DNA of 64,000 nt, taken from NCBI GenBank assembly GCA_028583415.1, contig CM053265.1, positions 29,150,653-29,214,652 on the forward strand, written 5' to 3'. This stretch comes from Protea cynaroides. Taxonomy: Eukaryota; Streptophyta; Magnoliopsida; Proteales; Proteaceae. The notes beneath the pieces are model-generated. The model was not told where the DNA came from and did no database searches. It was given only the letters and a program-made list of their open reading frames with translations. Below, piece by piece: positions 43,758-56,413 of the stretch (positions are counted from its first letter, which is position 1; the number at the start of each line of letters is the position of its first letter). Made by a program: the position numbers and the translations under genes.

Positions 43758-45861
43758 TGTCACATCCCAATTCTAGCTGAATCAAAAGTATGGGTGAACT
43801 GCCACCAAATCAATGGTTCACACCAGGATCTCAATAAGACCGTGTCAACACACAAACCAATGCACACTAACCACAATCAGAATATAAATAAATACAGTGG
43901 AAGACTTAATATAAATAAACTGAGTAAACTATTGATAATAAAAAAATTATTCAATTATTCCAAAACCAGAACATATTTATAATCCATTACATTATTTATA
44001 GTTAGACTGAAACAAAATAAATCAATAAAATCTAAAGGTACACGCAAAAGTGGCACTCGCATGAAGCATCGTGCTCGTTGTCCCCTGCTTGTACATCCAA
44101 AGCTGCAACACCACCGTATACTGGAGCCTCAATATATTCCTCCACAGTGTAACCCACAACAACATCTGAAAAACATGTATATACAAGGGGTGAGCTCACA
44201 ACATAGCTCAGTAAGAAAAACAAATAGTGCAACACACAAAGATGCATGAATAACATTCACATTTGGTCTAGTATAACTTGCACGGTGCTATGGTAAGGAA
44301 AGCTGCCACCAACCTCCATGCACGAGAGTGTAAGTACACCCAACAGTCAGGAAACAATCTACACTACTGTTGTCACCTCATATCACTCACTCCAGAATAG
44401 AGATAGAGCTAGAGTCTGGCAGTCTGGCAATAATCCACACTACCACGTCCTCCCCCTGATAGCTTACATCATACTAACACGTACACCCCTATTGGCGAGG
44501 GCTTGCAAGGGGGTTCATCACTAACCAATCTCTACATATCATCACAGTACCCAAGGCCCTATCCCAGCATAGCTCCCTATGGAATAGATATAGGGCTAGA
44601 GTTTGACAATTAAGTTGCAAGCCACAATACCATGTCCTCCCCCTGATACCCTACCCATACCAAGCATACTAAGATAGATGGTGACACGAAAAGGTATTAG
44701 TGTGAGGAATAATCCAAGACTCCAAGCCATTTTCATTCCACACACCAACAAAAATAATCACATGTCTAACAATCGCAACCTAGCATAATGAGTATGCATG
44801 AACAAGTAATAGCAATAAAGTAAAGATGACATATTAGATGCACAATCATCAAACCATAGGAACATATACAAAGATTTACTATTATTAATTAATTAGGTTT
44901 AAGTCTGGTTCCCTTACCTGACTCTTAATAGCAAGTCTTTTCTACGTCACGGAGTCCAACTTCACTGCCCACATGTCCTAAATATCATTAGGAGTTAACT
45001 AGAATTAGATTTACATGGTTTAATCAACTTAAAACCAAGTTTGAACTGAAAATAGTCCCAAACAGACATACCAATCGCACACTAGATGCACTCTATCAGA
45101 CCGGTATGTCCAGACGGTATCTATCCATGAGTCCAAACTGGTTTTCCTTTCTTCGATCAATAGTCGACTTTGCTTCCATAGGGTTTCTCCTAAACCATTC
45201 TAGGATTAGCAACGTATTAGGATTAGTTTATCATCCCTTCTAAACCCTAGTTCTTGTACACAGATCTAGAATTCCTACTATCAGATCTAGGGTTTTCTAA
45301 CGAGGTGGGGTTTCGGATCAATACCTAGTTTTTCATGGTATTGATCATAACATAACCAAAACCAAAGAACAATACAGGTATGAAGCACTTAATGTCAGTC
45401 TATAAATGATTGCACTCTTCTTCTAAAGGAGTCTCATTTGTAGATCATCCTCCAACACCTTTCTCCTCTTCAGATCTCCTTTGTCGTCTCTAGGGTTTAT
45501 GAGAGTCAAAAGAGGTTTAACTAGGAGTAAGGGTGCATATATACAGAGGGACATCCTTTTTGGAGTCTCTCTCACGTATGAAAGGTCTCTAATAACTCAA
45601 TTTGGAGGTGGAACCCACTGGGGCCGGTTTCCAATTCGAAACAGTCTGACCGCTTAAACATACTGGTCGGACTTAGTGAAACCGGTATGTCTCAACCAAT
45701 TAAATCGGACACTTCCAATTTTAAGTATGTTTCATCTATTTTTTGTACTTGGACTTGTGGTTCGTCATCTGCTTATCTCATCTGGTCTTGTTATTGACTG
45801 GAAGACTTATTACGACATGAAAATATTGGTTAGACCAGGTTCATGGAGTGCGGATCTTACA
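43758..45861 (-). mobile_element. solo LTR s3, within the 3' LTR of Z
   Basis: 2,104 bp, TGTCACATCCC…GGATCTTACA (plus-strand view), with perfect duplication. Family word ACCGGTATGT: cluster 1 at 45620-45690 (GGGGCCGGTTT, ACTGGTCGGAC, AAACCGGTATGTC) and cluster 2 at 45063-45125 (GACATACCAATCGC, GACCGGTATGTCC, GACGGTAT). TATA-like TATATATGC (minus strand, about 45536-45545). Inner words CAATCTACACTAC and CAATAATCCACACTAC recur near 44354 and 44429. Confidence 0.93.
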
Positions 45862-47560
45862 TCCAATCCTTACTGGCACTGCCGACCCCAAGCTCAAGGA
45901 CGCATATGCATGAGAAAACAAACAATTCATTGGATAACATATTATTACACAAAACATGTTATCAATCACATAGCATCACACAGCATAATCATATATATCT
46001 AATTCTACCAAACAAGGTCTAATTCCCTTACCTGAGATGGTAAGCAGCAAACTATAGAGTACGGTCTCCAGTAATTTCTCCTAAAGTTCTCAAGTACCTT
46101 AAATAGCAATAAAAGTAATAATATAAAATTCATCGGTTCACTGTTTGTCTCTATTTCTTGCACAAACACATCCTAATTATTTAATTACATTTTTGGGGTC
46201 TGATTATTATTAATAAATATCCCACACTTGCTACCCAGATGTTCCAAATACATGTAACCATAAACAGCAAGCATCGAAAATAAGTAGCATAGATTATAAA
46301 TAAATCAATGGGGAATACATATGTAAACATATGATTCCAAGGATACAAACATATGAATAGGTTCATAAAATCATAGGGAGCTACTGACCAAATATGGTCA
46401 GCATCCAAGGCCATTTCACTGTGCGGTACATGGCATCGACCGCACTATCTTGACCACTAGCGTGCAGCACGTACCATCGACCGCGCGTCGAAACGTGGCC
46501 AAAACTGGTTGATTTTGACACGATGTTCTTCCTGGATTTTATGAAAATAAAGAGTTTGGGTTCAAAAATCACATTCTACCTTAGGTTATTGGCATTGATT
46601 CCATTTCCCAGTTTACTGATATTGCTGGATCTAGTTTTAATATCTTGGATCCAATTCCAGCAATACCAGGAAGGGATTCCTTTGGGTTCCAATCCATAAT
46701 AAGTCATTTAGATTTGTCATTAAGGTTTGGACACTTGGATCCGACCATTAGTCTATTTACATCCGTTTTCCATCATCCTTAAGATCTTGGTTTTACACTG
46801 ATTTTGATCCAACTTCCAGTCTAGTCCAAAAGCTTGGTAATTAAATGGATTTATGAAAATGAATCTTATAGACAGCATATTCAAATCATTCATTCATCAT
46901 TTCTTATTCATCCTTCATCATTATCCAAGTCTTGGCTCTTGACAAATCTGATTCACACACTTACATGTATTTGGGTATGTATCAAAGATGGAGAAAGATG
47001 ATCATGGCCGAGGATCCTTGATTGATGATCCCTTCATGGTTCATCAGATTGATTTGATTTAAAGGAAATTAAAAGAGTAACTGATACTGATATTGATTTT
47101 CTGTCGTTGAAGGTATCAAGTTTTTCTCAATGAAGGTATCAAGTTTTTCCCAATGGTGGTCGAGTTCCCTTTTTCCTTCTTCCCTTTTCTCTTCCTCTAG
47201 ATTCCTTTCTCTTCTAGAACCGACAGAGCTTCTTTCTCTTTCTCTGTCATGTTTTTGTCTAATGGTAGTGAAAATGAAATAGTGAATTGAGTGGAGACTC
47301 AATTCATGATTGGGGTTGGTTCTAAACATGGAAAGGGGAGGATTCCCTCCTTTCTACCAATTTTAAAAGGATAATGAACTTGGACATAATCTCAAATGTC
47401 TATAGAGACAGTCCAGATCACAGACCAAATAAACCGTTAGTCTGAAACTGGGTTGGTTACTAAACCAGACTCAGTTCAAGAGGTGCAGCATGTGCCGACC
47501 GCACCTTGGTGGTGTCATGCTAGACCCCTTAAATGAGTCATGTTTGAATGTTTAAGTGTA

Positions 47561-50500
47561 AAGGGACCATCCTCAAAATTTGACATACCTTCATCATTAA
47601 ACATATGCGGATATTGCTCCCGCGTATCATCTTCTTTCTCCCATGAGGCTTTTCTTTATTGTGTCTCTTCCATAACACCTTAACAAAAGAAATGCTTTTG
47701 TTCCTAAGTTCTTATACCTTTCAGTCTACAATTCTTGAAGGTTCAACTTCATAAGATAAATCATCTTGTAGTTTTGGTGGTTCGGTGGTCGACACGTGTC
47801 CTGGATTGCTTATGTACTTCTTCAACATAAACACGTGGAACACATTGTGGACACCTGATAGTGCTGGAGGCAATGCTAATTGGTAGGCTACAGTTCTGCT
47901 CCTCCCTAGGATTTTGTAGGGTCCAACGAACTGAGGACTTAGCTTCCCCTCCTTGCTGAATCTTTTCACCTCTCTGAAAGGAGAAACCTTTAAGAACACT
48001 TTATCACCGATTTCAAATTCCAATTCCTTTCATCTTACATCAGCATAACTCTTCTGTCAATCCTAAGCGGCTTTAATTCTTGCTCAAATCAGATCGACCT
48101 TCTTACAGGTTTCTGGGACAATGTCGGGTCCTGCTATTCTTATTTCATTAACTTCATTCAGTACAATGGGGTTCTATACTTCCTTCCATATAATGCTTCA
48201 TATAGAGCCACACCAATTGTAGCTAAATAACTATTATTGTAAACAAATTCCATAAGTGCTAAGTTCTCATCCCACTTGGTTTTGAAATCCAATGTGCATG
48301 CCCTGAGCATATCTTCCAATATTTGGATTGTCCTCTCTAATTGGTCATCGATTTGCGGGTGATATGATGTGCTGAATTTCAGTTGAGTACCCGTCTCATT
48401 CTGTAATCCTTCTTAGAAGCACAATGTGAATCGAGGGTCTCGATCTGATACAATATTGGTCGGTACTCCATGTAACCTAACGATGTTGTCTATATATAAT
48501 CTTGCCAAACAGTCCATAGAGTATTATGGGTAAACAGAAATGAACCTTGCAGTCTTCGTGAAACAATCAACGGCTATCCATATGGCGACTACAACTCGAG
48601 CCGTTAAAGGTAGTCCTGTGACAAAGTCCATCATTACTTAATTCCACTTCCATTCTGGAACTAGTAACGGTTGCAGTTTTCATGTAGGTCTTTGGTGTTT
48701 AGCCTTCACCTATTGGCAAGTTAGACATTTATAAATGATTTTGGCCACATCGGCCTTCATTACCCTCTTCCAAAAAATTTTCTTTAGATCCTAGTACATC
48801 TTCGTGCTGCCAAGATGTACAGTGTACAGAGTCGTATGTGCTTTTACCATGATGGCTTCTTTAATATTTTCATCACTTTCATGAGTGCATATGCTTTCCC
48901 GAAAGTAGAGCAATACGTCGTCACTTATGGCAAAATCGGGGACTAGGTTACCTTCCTTCATCCACAAGTATGGATCCTTTGGTAGTGCTTTCTTTATTAG
49001 TTCTGGCAGGGTCGGCACCAAGCTCAGTGTGCTAAATAGTGCATAAATGGATGTGACTAAATCTTCAAGCAACGTTTCCATGTTTGCATCACCAGATATG
49101 GTTAGAAGTAGAGTAAATAACCACATGTGCAGACATATATGCATCGCTTTCTTCTTCTTGCATTTCTTATAACCTTGAGCCTGTAACTTTTCTACTTAAG
49201 GTGTCAGACACTGCGTTAGCCTTTCCTGGGTGATATTGTACGTCCAATTCATAATCCTTCAAAAGTTCTAACGAACCGGTGTTTCCTTAAGTTCAACTAT
49301 TTTTGGTTGAATAAATAAGATCAAGCTCTTGTGATCCTACATGATCTTGAAAATTGAATAGGTAGTGCCTCCATATCTTCAGTGCGAAGACTACTGCTGC
49401 TAACTCCAGTTCATGAGTAGGGTAGTTGTTCTTGTGCTTTTTCAATTATCTAGATGCATAAGCAATGACTAAATCATGTTGCATTAGGATACAGCCCAGT
49501 CCAATTTTTGATGCATCAGTATATACAGTGTAACCGGTATTCCCACTGGGTACAGTCAGTACTAGAGCCGTTACAAGTTTTTATTTCAAGGTCTAGAAAC
49601 TTGCCTCTTGTTTTGTTATCCATTCAAACTTTTATCCTTTCTTCGTGAGTTGAGTTAGTGGCACAGCGATTCATGAGTAGTCCTGAATGAATTGCCGATA
49701 ATATCCTGCAAGACCTAGGAGACTCCTTACTCCAATAACTATTTTTTGGGCTTCCCATTCTAACACTGCTTGTACCTTGCTAGGGTCCACAGCTATCCCT
49801 TCCCCTGAGACAACATGTCCAACGAATGCCATTTTCCTTAGCCAAAACTCACACTTCTTAAACTTAGCAAACAACTTCTCCTCCTTGAGTCGTTGCAGAA
49901 CATTTCTCAAGTGTTATTCATGTTCTTTAGAAGAGCGAGAATATACGAGGATGTCATCAATGAATACTATGACAAACTGATCCAAATAATCATAAAATAC
50001 CCTATTCATTAACTCCATGAACGACGGTGGAGCATTTGTCAACCCAAATGACATAACCCTAAATTCATAATGACCATATCGGGTTCTAAAGGCGGTCTTT
50101 GGGATATCAGATTCTCAGATCTTTAGCTGGTAATAACCTGATCGTAAATCAATCTTGAGAATACTGATGCTCCTTACAGTTGATCGAATAGATCATCAAT
50201 CCTAGGTAGAGGGTACTGATTCTTGACTGTGAGTTTAAATAGTTCTCAATAGCCAATGCACAGTCTAACGCTTCCGTCCTTCTTCTTGATGAACAAGACT
50301 GGCGGTCCCCATAGTGAAATGGTTGGCCTAATAAAGCCATTATCTAGTAATTCCTATAATTAAACCTTGAGTTCTTTTAGTTCAATAGGTGTCATTTTGT
50401 AAGATGACTTGGATACAGGTGCGGATCTTGGGAGCAGATCAATACAAATTTTGTTGCTCTGTCAGGTTGCAGACCTAGTTAATCTCAGGAAATACTTAGG

Positions 50501-51434
50501 GAATTCGTTTACTACTCGTAGTTCTTCTAGTTTGGGAGTCTCTACGATAGTATCTACAACAAATGCAATGTAAGCAGCACAGCCCTGATCTAACAACTTG
50601 CTTGCAAGGCAGATATAAAAAGTATCTTCTGTTTCCTTAGTTTATCTCCAATAAATACGATTGGTTTGTCACCATCGACATCGAAGAAAACTTTTCTCCC
50701 AGCACATAAGATGCTGACCTTATGTGTAGCTAGCCAATCCATTCCTAAAATTGCATCAAAGTCCAACATGTCTAGTAAGTATCAAGTTTGCTTCCATTTG
50801 CTTATCGCCAATTTGGACTGTGCACGGGCCATGATAGTAGCTCAATTTCACTTGTTGTCCCAATGGCGTACTGACTATTAGTTGTGACTCCATCTACAGT
50901 GGGGGTGTTTCCAACTTCTCAGTGAAGGAGGGTGACACAAAAGAATGGGTCACACCCGAGTCGAAGAATACTCGAGCCGGTAAATTAGATATAGATATGG
51001 TACCTAATGGTACATAACTTATTAATTGACTGATACTTCAAGAACATTCTCAATTCTTTTTCTTTTCTTTTTTTGGCTAACGATGGGTATCCAGACCTTT
51101 GGCTTGACTAATCCCGTGGGCCCATAATGACGCCACAACTGCATGGACTGGGTCATTTCAGGGTTGAATGAGAATCATTCCACTTACACCCATAACAGGA
51201 AAGAAAGAGCACTTAACACCCCTATGTGAGGGGCCCCAAGGCAGTAAGAAGAGTCAAACTTAGTACCTTCCGCTTCATGAGGCATAGGCTCCTTGCCGGC
51301 TCAGCTACCCCCTTGGGGTTCAAGAACATTCTTGATTCATGCATAACAGTTTAACTACTATGGGAGAGGAATGCCTGTAACCACATTGGTAAAGTTCTTG
51401 GCATCTTCTACCATTGTGGCATAGACCTTGCCTT
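47561..51434 (-). pseudogene. pol of element Z (protease to integrase and chromodomain-like tail)
   Basis: Minus strand, many stops and frameshifts. In order: protease motif FDSG-THSFVSPSF (near 50960); RT with LWGPPVLFIKKKDGSVRLCI (about 50320-50260) and a decayed FIDD region (about 49960); RT connection, open from 49910 (GHVVSGEGIAVDPSKVQ, GLAGYYRQFIQDYS); RNase H (about 49540-49220); HHCC region (VKAHTTLYTVHLGSTKMY, 48850-48791); integrase core, much decayed (48700-48200); GPY/F module YVGPYKIL-type (FVGPYKILG, near 47910); and a chromodomain-like end finishing MSNFEDG at about 47560. Unlike E1, the middle of RT is present. Solo LTR s4 separates it from gag. Confidence 0.88.
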
Positions 51435-51439
51435 ACTAC

Positions 51440-53793
51440 TGTAAGACCCATATCGTACTAATTCGGTCTTAACATCTTGTATCAGGTCTTCCTATCATGG
51501 TCGGACCACGGGGACCAAATGTGTGAAGAAACCACAAGGCTAGGTATGAAATTAAATCCAAAATCATCTAATTAAAAGTGTATGGTCACATACCTAAATA
51601 GGTGGGGTCGACCACACCTCAGAATAATGAGACCACTAGAGTCTAGGATGTGTGGTCGTAGTTTTTGGACGTATGGTCGACGGGTTCTGCGACCCCACAT
51701 GCGACCACATGATGTTATAACCAACTCTGTGATTAGGAAACCTTCCTAATCTAAGGGGGTTCTTTCCTAATCAATGTAGGACTCTATATGGAGGGTTTCC
51801 CTCGATATGTAGGACATCCTTTAGCCTCTTTCATTCTTTTAAAACTCAAACTAAAAGAGAGAGAAAAAGAGGAGAAGGAAGAGAAGGAGAATTGAAGAGG
51901 AAGACTAAGAGAAGGAATTTCAGAGAGATCTCTAATTCTTCAACAAGCTTAAGGTATGAAAACATCCCCTACATCAATTGAATGTCTAGAATAGATCATG
52001 GAGGAGATAGTGATTCAAAGTAAGATCTAAATCCTAAGACCATGGACAAAACTCTAAGGGATCCTTGGAGAATGGATTAAAGTGAAGAATTATGTAAAAG
52101 TATGAATTTTAAGCCATAGAACAATCATAGGAAGGATCATAATGATAGGCCAAGGAATCAAGACATGAAAGTATTGGATTAAGAGTGAAAAGTCGACCAG
52201 TACTCTTGGGGTCACAGTTTGATCGACCACACGAGGCACATATGTTCGACCACATGCCCTCGAGAAGGTTCCAGGAAGGGTGTGGTTGCATGTGTGTGGT
52301 CGCATGATATGCGACCACACGTATCAACCCCACACCTTGTTGTCGCAGAAACTAAGACCACAGATGCAGCCACACCTGCGACCACTCAACTTCTAGAGGT
52401 CTTATTGATTCCAGATGAGACATTTAAACACTATAATTAATGAGTATGAACTCTAACTTAGAATCCATAAATTTATTAGGTTTCCAAGTGGTCTAAAAGT
52501 GATTTACAAAGCTTGGAAGAGGAACAACCATCGATCAAAGGTGAGGGAACAAGACCTAAATTAATTAGATAATAATAAACTATTTACTTTATTGAGTCCA
52601 ATGCCATGATTGATTCTATGCTTGTATGCTTGTAATGTGCATCTCACATGTGATCCAATATTCTTGCTATTACTGTTCATGCATATTTAATTCTGTTTAT
52701 TTATAACATGATGATGATGATGATGCTAGGAAGAGGCATGTGAATGTATGTGTGTGGTTGGTGTGTTAGATGCGAGTGGAGCATCAGGGGGAGGACGTGG
52801 CATGGTGGTCTTTGACCTCGTCACTAGACTCTAGCTCTATCTCTACTCAAGTCTTGCACACTAACATCGTCATATCGCCATTACCTTAACAGAACTATTA
52901 CGTCATAGGGCATCAAGGGAGGTGGTCTCGGACTGTGTAGTCTCTGACTCTGTCGAGGGGCCTTAGCTCCATCTCTATGGATATATTGAGGGATGCTGGG
53001 GTGAGGCCTTGGATACACTGTTTGGCATTAGGATTGGTTAGTTGCGATCCCAGTGTGCAAGCCCTCGCCAATAGGGGCTTACGTATTGGTATGGGTCGGA
53101 CATCAGGGGAAGTATTGACGGTGGTTGATTCGGACACTTTAGCTCTATCTCTATTCCATGGTGGGTGCATGTGGGACGGCAATGGTGTTTGATCCATTGG
53201 GTGGATTCACACACTCGTGTATAGAGGTACGGGGGCCACCAAACCTTTCTATAGCACATTGTAAACTTAAAAACCAGACCAAAGATATGAATTGAATGCA
53301 TGCATTTGTTTGTTGCATTGTTTTGTTTGCTCACTGAGCCGTGATGTGTGATCACCCTTTCGACGTTGAATATTTTTAGTTCTTGATGCAGGTCCTACTG
53401 TGGAAGACTACATAAACACGTCAACGAATGGATATGTAGCGGCGATGGACGTGGAAGCTATGTAAGAGGCGCATGATCTGTCGTGTGAGTGCAACTCATG
53501 TATTTTTTATTAGCTTAGTTATTTAGTTATTAGAACATGTAATTGATTATTCTACTTTATTTTATGTCTTGAGGCATATTGGAGATAATTGGATACTTAA
53601 TTATACTATCACTGTCAGATACTCATTTCATTAGTATTAAAGACTTTCGCTAATGTTTATATACTCTGATTTTACTTGTGGAATGTATCTGGTTTAATCG
53701 AATGGGCACGGCCTATACGAGATCCTAATTGAACTGTTGGTCTATGGAAGGTTCATCACACCATTCTGGTTGGTTCAGAATTGGGGTGTGACA
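51440..53793 (+). mobile_element. solo LTR s4, between gag and pol of Z
   Basis: 2,354 bp, TGTAAGACCCAT…GGGGTGTGACA. Flanks ACTAC (51435-51439) and ACTGC (53794-53798) are a duplication with one change. Family word GTGTGGTCG or CGACCACA: cluster 1 at 51579-51712 (GGGGTCGACCACACC, TGTGGTCGTA, GTATGGTCGAC, GCGACCACATG) and cluster 2 at 52195-52387 (GATCGACCACACG, TGTGTGGTCGCATG, ATGCGACCACACG). Donor-like TTAAG|GTATGA at 51954; ATGATG run at 52707-52725; three TAGCTC(T/C)ATCTCTA blocks. Confidence 0.93.
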
Positions 53794-53798
53794 ACTGC

Positions 53799-55026
53799 AG
53801 TCCCTGCTTTGAAGAGTAATGGCAGTACTTGGAAATGTGTCCCTCTTGTTGACAATTGTAACACCTCACTAGGCCAGGTGCCAGGTCAGTAGAAGCAGGG
53901 GTAGTAGACTTCTTTGTAGGAAATTTGGTGGTCACCTTCTTCACAGTGGTGGTTCTGAACGGCTTCTGGGCATTGCGTTTGCCTGTGAAGGTACTTGCTC
54001 TCTTGGTACCCAAGGTCGTGGATCTGTCCTTCCATTGAGCTTAAGACCCTTCTCATTGATTGTCCTGCACTACTTTGGCCGTCAAGACAACATTTGCATA
54101 AGTGGTATGGCCTTGAGCTATCACAATAGCTCGAACTCCTCCGCTCAAACCATCAACAAACCTCTTCGCCTTATGTCCGTCAGTACGCATGCTCGGAGTT
54201 GTAAAGTAATATAGCCTCTCAAAATCCTTTTAATATTCGGTAACTGATCTTTGCACTTAGCTAAACGTGAGATATTCTGCCTCCTTTTTATCTCTGTAAC
54301 TCCATGGGAAATAGTTGCCAAAGAAGGCTTCCTTGAAGTTCTCCCATGAGACATTCCCGTACCTAGCCTCTAGGATAAACCGAGTGGATTCCCACCAATT
54401 ATCGGGCTCATCTTCAAACATAAAGGTGGCACAAAGTATTTTCTGCTCATCAGTACAAGGCATCATCCTAAGAGTCTTCTCAATGGTATGCATCCATATG
54501 GTAGGATGTAAGGGATCGTTTCCTACACCCATGAATTTAAGAGGCTTCATTTTCTAGAAAGCTTCCACTATCCTTGCCATCGGTGTCAGGGTAGGTGGCA
54601 ACGCTATTAGAGGAGTGATTTGAGCAATATTTGCTTGCATTGGTGGTGCTTGTGGATGCACTTGTGCTGCAGCATTCGGTACTGATGTAGGTATTTGATG
54701 AACAACAGGCGGCACTGGCATTAGAGCAGGTATTGGTGCTGTTGTTGGAACTATTGGAACTAGTATAACTAGAGGAGCTGTTTCTCCATGAATTACCGCT
54801 ATAAGTCCAGTCATTAGCTACTGTTGCTGGATACTGATATCTGGGGCAAAATTCCCCAAAATAGTAGTAATGTCTGCTGCTGTTAGCACCGGTGCTGGTG
54901 GTATGGTGCTACAGGTTTTGGTTCTACCATAGGTGGAGGTATCGGTTCCTGCGTTATCCCCTCTGGTGGGGCATTGCTTTTCGTAGTATTTGGTTCTTGT
55001 CGCCTTCGCTTTGTACTAGGGGCCAT
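53799..55026 (-). pseudogene. gag of element Z
   Basis: ATG at 55026 (MAPSTKRRRQEPN). A long Ala/Pro/Gln-rich stretch (54814-54554), then the capsid core in the frame from 54550 (FMGVGNDPLHPTIWM, DEPDNWWEST, ENFKEAFFGNYFPWSYRDKK), continued after a frameshift in 54354-54145, and a basic linker with one zinc knuckle C-YN-C-QQEG-H-ISKY-C (about 53865-53822). s4 is inserted just after the knuckle. Same arrangement as E1 gag. Three or more frameshifts. Confidence 0.9.
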
Positions 55027-55210
55027 GATCAGAAACTTTGCTTAGTCTTAAAAATTTTAAATTGGTCAATCTTCTCACAGGTATGAATGTTTAAAATTAC
55101 ATCATGCAATGCAAATATCATGTTAAAAACTCAAATTACAGTTTCAACACATTGTTGATGAACCAAACGACTAACATTTGACACTGAGCAAAACAGACTG
55201 ACAAAATAGA

Positions 55211-55299
55211 TGTGCGGCACGTAACCGACCACACCCTTAACCAGGTGAGGGGCGTGTGGTACGTGACCAACCGCACGTCACTGTCACGATTTAAATAGA
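55211..55299 (+). promoter_or_regulatory. family-word cluster and TATA-like box upstream of the Z aORF
   Basis: Two near-palindromic words, TGTGCGGCACGTAACCGACC (55211-55230) with ACAC following, and GTGTGGTACGTGACCAACCG (55254-55273) with CAC following, lie directly upstream of the TATA-like GATTTAAATAGAAG (about 55288-55301) of the aORF. The 20-mer AAATAGATGTGCGGCACGTA here is also found in solo LTR s5 at about 58177-58196. The region lies between the divergent gag and aORF. Confidence 0.7.
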
Positions 55300-55448
55300 A
55301 GCGTGACTCTACTTGTTTCATTTTTACACTAGTGCGGAGCTACTGTGCCGTAGAAGGAAGGTGCAAACCCTCGAAATCGATCCTTGGAGGTTTCCTTGGT
55401 GTTTTCTTCCCTTAATCATTTTCGTTATTGTCTTCACACCTTGCTATG

Positions 55449-55947
55449 GTAAGTTTCCAAATCGATTTTCGTTTTTTTAACCTAAGGTTTTTGTTGATTT
55501 CTCTTTGTTTTCCCCATGTAATAGTTTAAAACGATGGGGCTTTACTATATCAACATGCTAGGGAGTGTTTCCCATGGTTTTTCCCTTGTTTCAACTTGGT
55601 TTCACCGTTCTATAGCGTTGCCCATAACCAAAATCGGGATTTTCCCCACTTTCTCCAAAATCAAATTTGGGATATTATTGGTTTGTAGTTTCTTCCACCT
55701 CTTTTGTATTCCAAAACACTTCTTAGAATCTGTAGCAATGATTTAGATGTATTGGAATCTCTTTTCAAAACTTTATTTGGTCAAATACATGAGTTTTCTC
55801 ATTTCGGCTATTTCCCCAAAACTGAGTTTGTCAATTGAGATGTGTTCCAACACCTTGTGTCACTATTTTGATCTCTTTAGCATATCAATTGATTTATTGT
55901 TACCAATTATTTACCCATTAACAATCATTCTCCTTCTTTTTGTGCAG
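55449..55947 (+). other. putative 5' leader intron of the Z aORF
   Basis: Donor CTATG|GTAAGTTT at 55449; acceptor CTTCTTTTTGTGCAG ends at 55947, 33 bases before the ATG at 55981. 499 bases, T-rich throughout as is typical of plant introns. Confidence 0.7.
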
Positions 55948-55980
55948 GTTTCCATTCTTTGAGCATACACCTCATCCACT

Positions 55981-56413
55981 ATGGCTGCTCGAGATGTACC
56001 TAGGTCATCTAGTGCTGAGTCTTCCGCTGCGGGAGCAGAGAGACAATAGGGACACTTACCACCAACCTATGATCCATTCCATTTTAGATCAGCAAAAGCT
56101 GCTTCGGCTTGGCCTGCCTTTGAGAGCAGATCCGTAGAGCTAGGCCGATTTGTCCTTGTGGATGAATTGAACATATTCAATGTTCGCCAAGCTTTTTCTA
56201 GCATGGGTTGGTTGTGATAAGCTTTCACTTGCCCACCCAGGTAAACATGGTCCAGCACTTCTATTATAATCTACAGGTTGATAGGGGTATGGAAAAGACT
56301 GCAGATGGTTTTACTTTACAGATTTCTAGTTGGGTTAGGGGCAAATCGATTGTCATTACCATTGCCAGCTTGGCACAAAGTTTGGGGATATCTGCTCAGG
56401 GAGAGATGGTTTA
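55981..56413 (+). pseudogene. aORF of element Z, first part (antisense to its element)
   Basis: ATG at 55981 (MAARDVPRSSSAESS), Ser/Ala-rich start, then in changing frames the core shared with B, C and E1 (FNVRQAF-SMGWL, QHFYYNLQVD, about 56170-56280) and a block SLAQSLGISAQGEMVY up to the s5 insertion at 56413. Stops near 56048 and 56216. The reading frame continues at 59281 after the solo LTR. Same family and placement as the other three aORFs; no enzyme motif recognised. Confidence 0.75.

Larger units (their letters stand above)
42574..47560 (-). repeat. 3' LTR of element Z, split by s3
   Basis: Begins TGTCACACCCCGTTCC and matches the 5' LTR (60758-63472) block by block before and after the s3 insertion (43758-45866). 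Z family words: GTGCGGTACATGGCATCGACCGCAC (about 46421-46445), GTGCAGCACGTACCATCGACCGCGC (46462-46486) and GTGCAGCATGTGCCGACCGCACC (about 47485-47507). The first 180 or so bases of the LTR, including its TGTAAGACC start, and the PPT are missing: the pol end at 47560 runs straight into LTR sequence. Confidence 0.8.
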
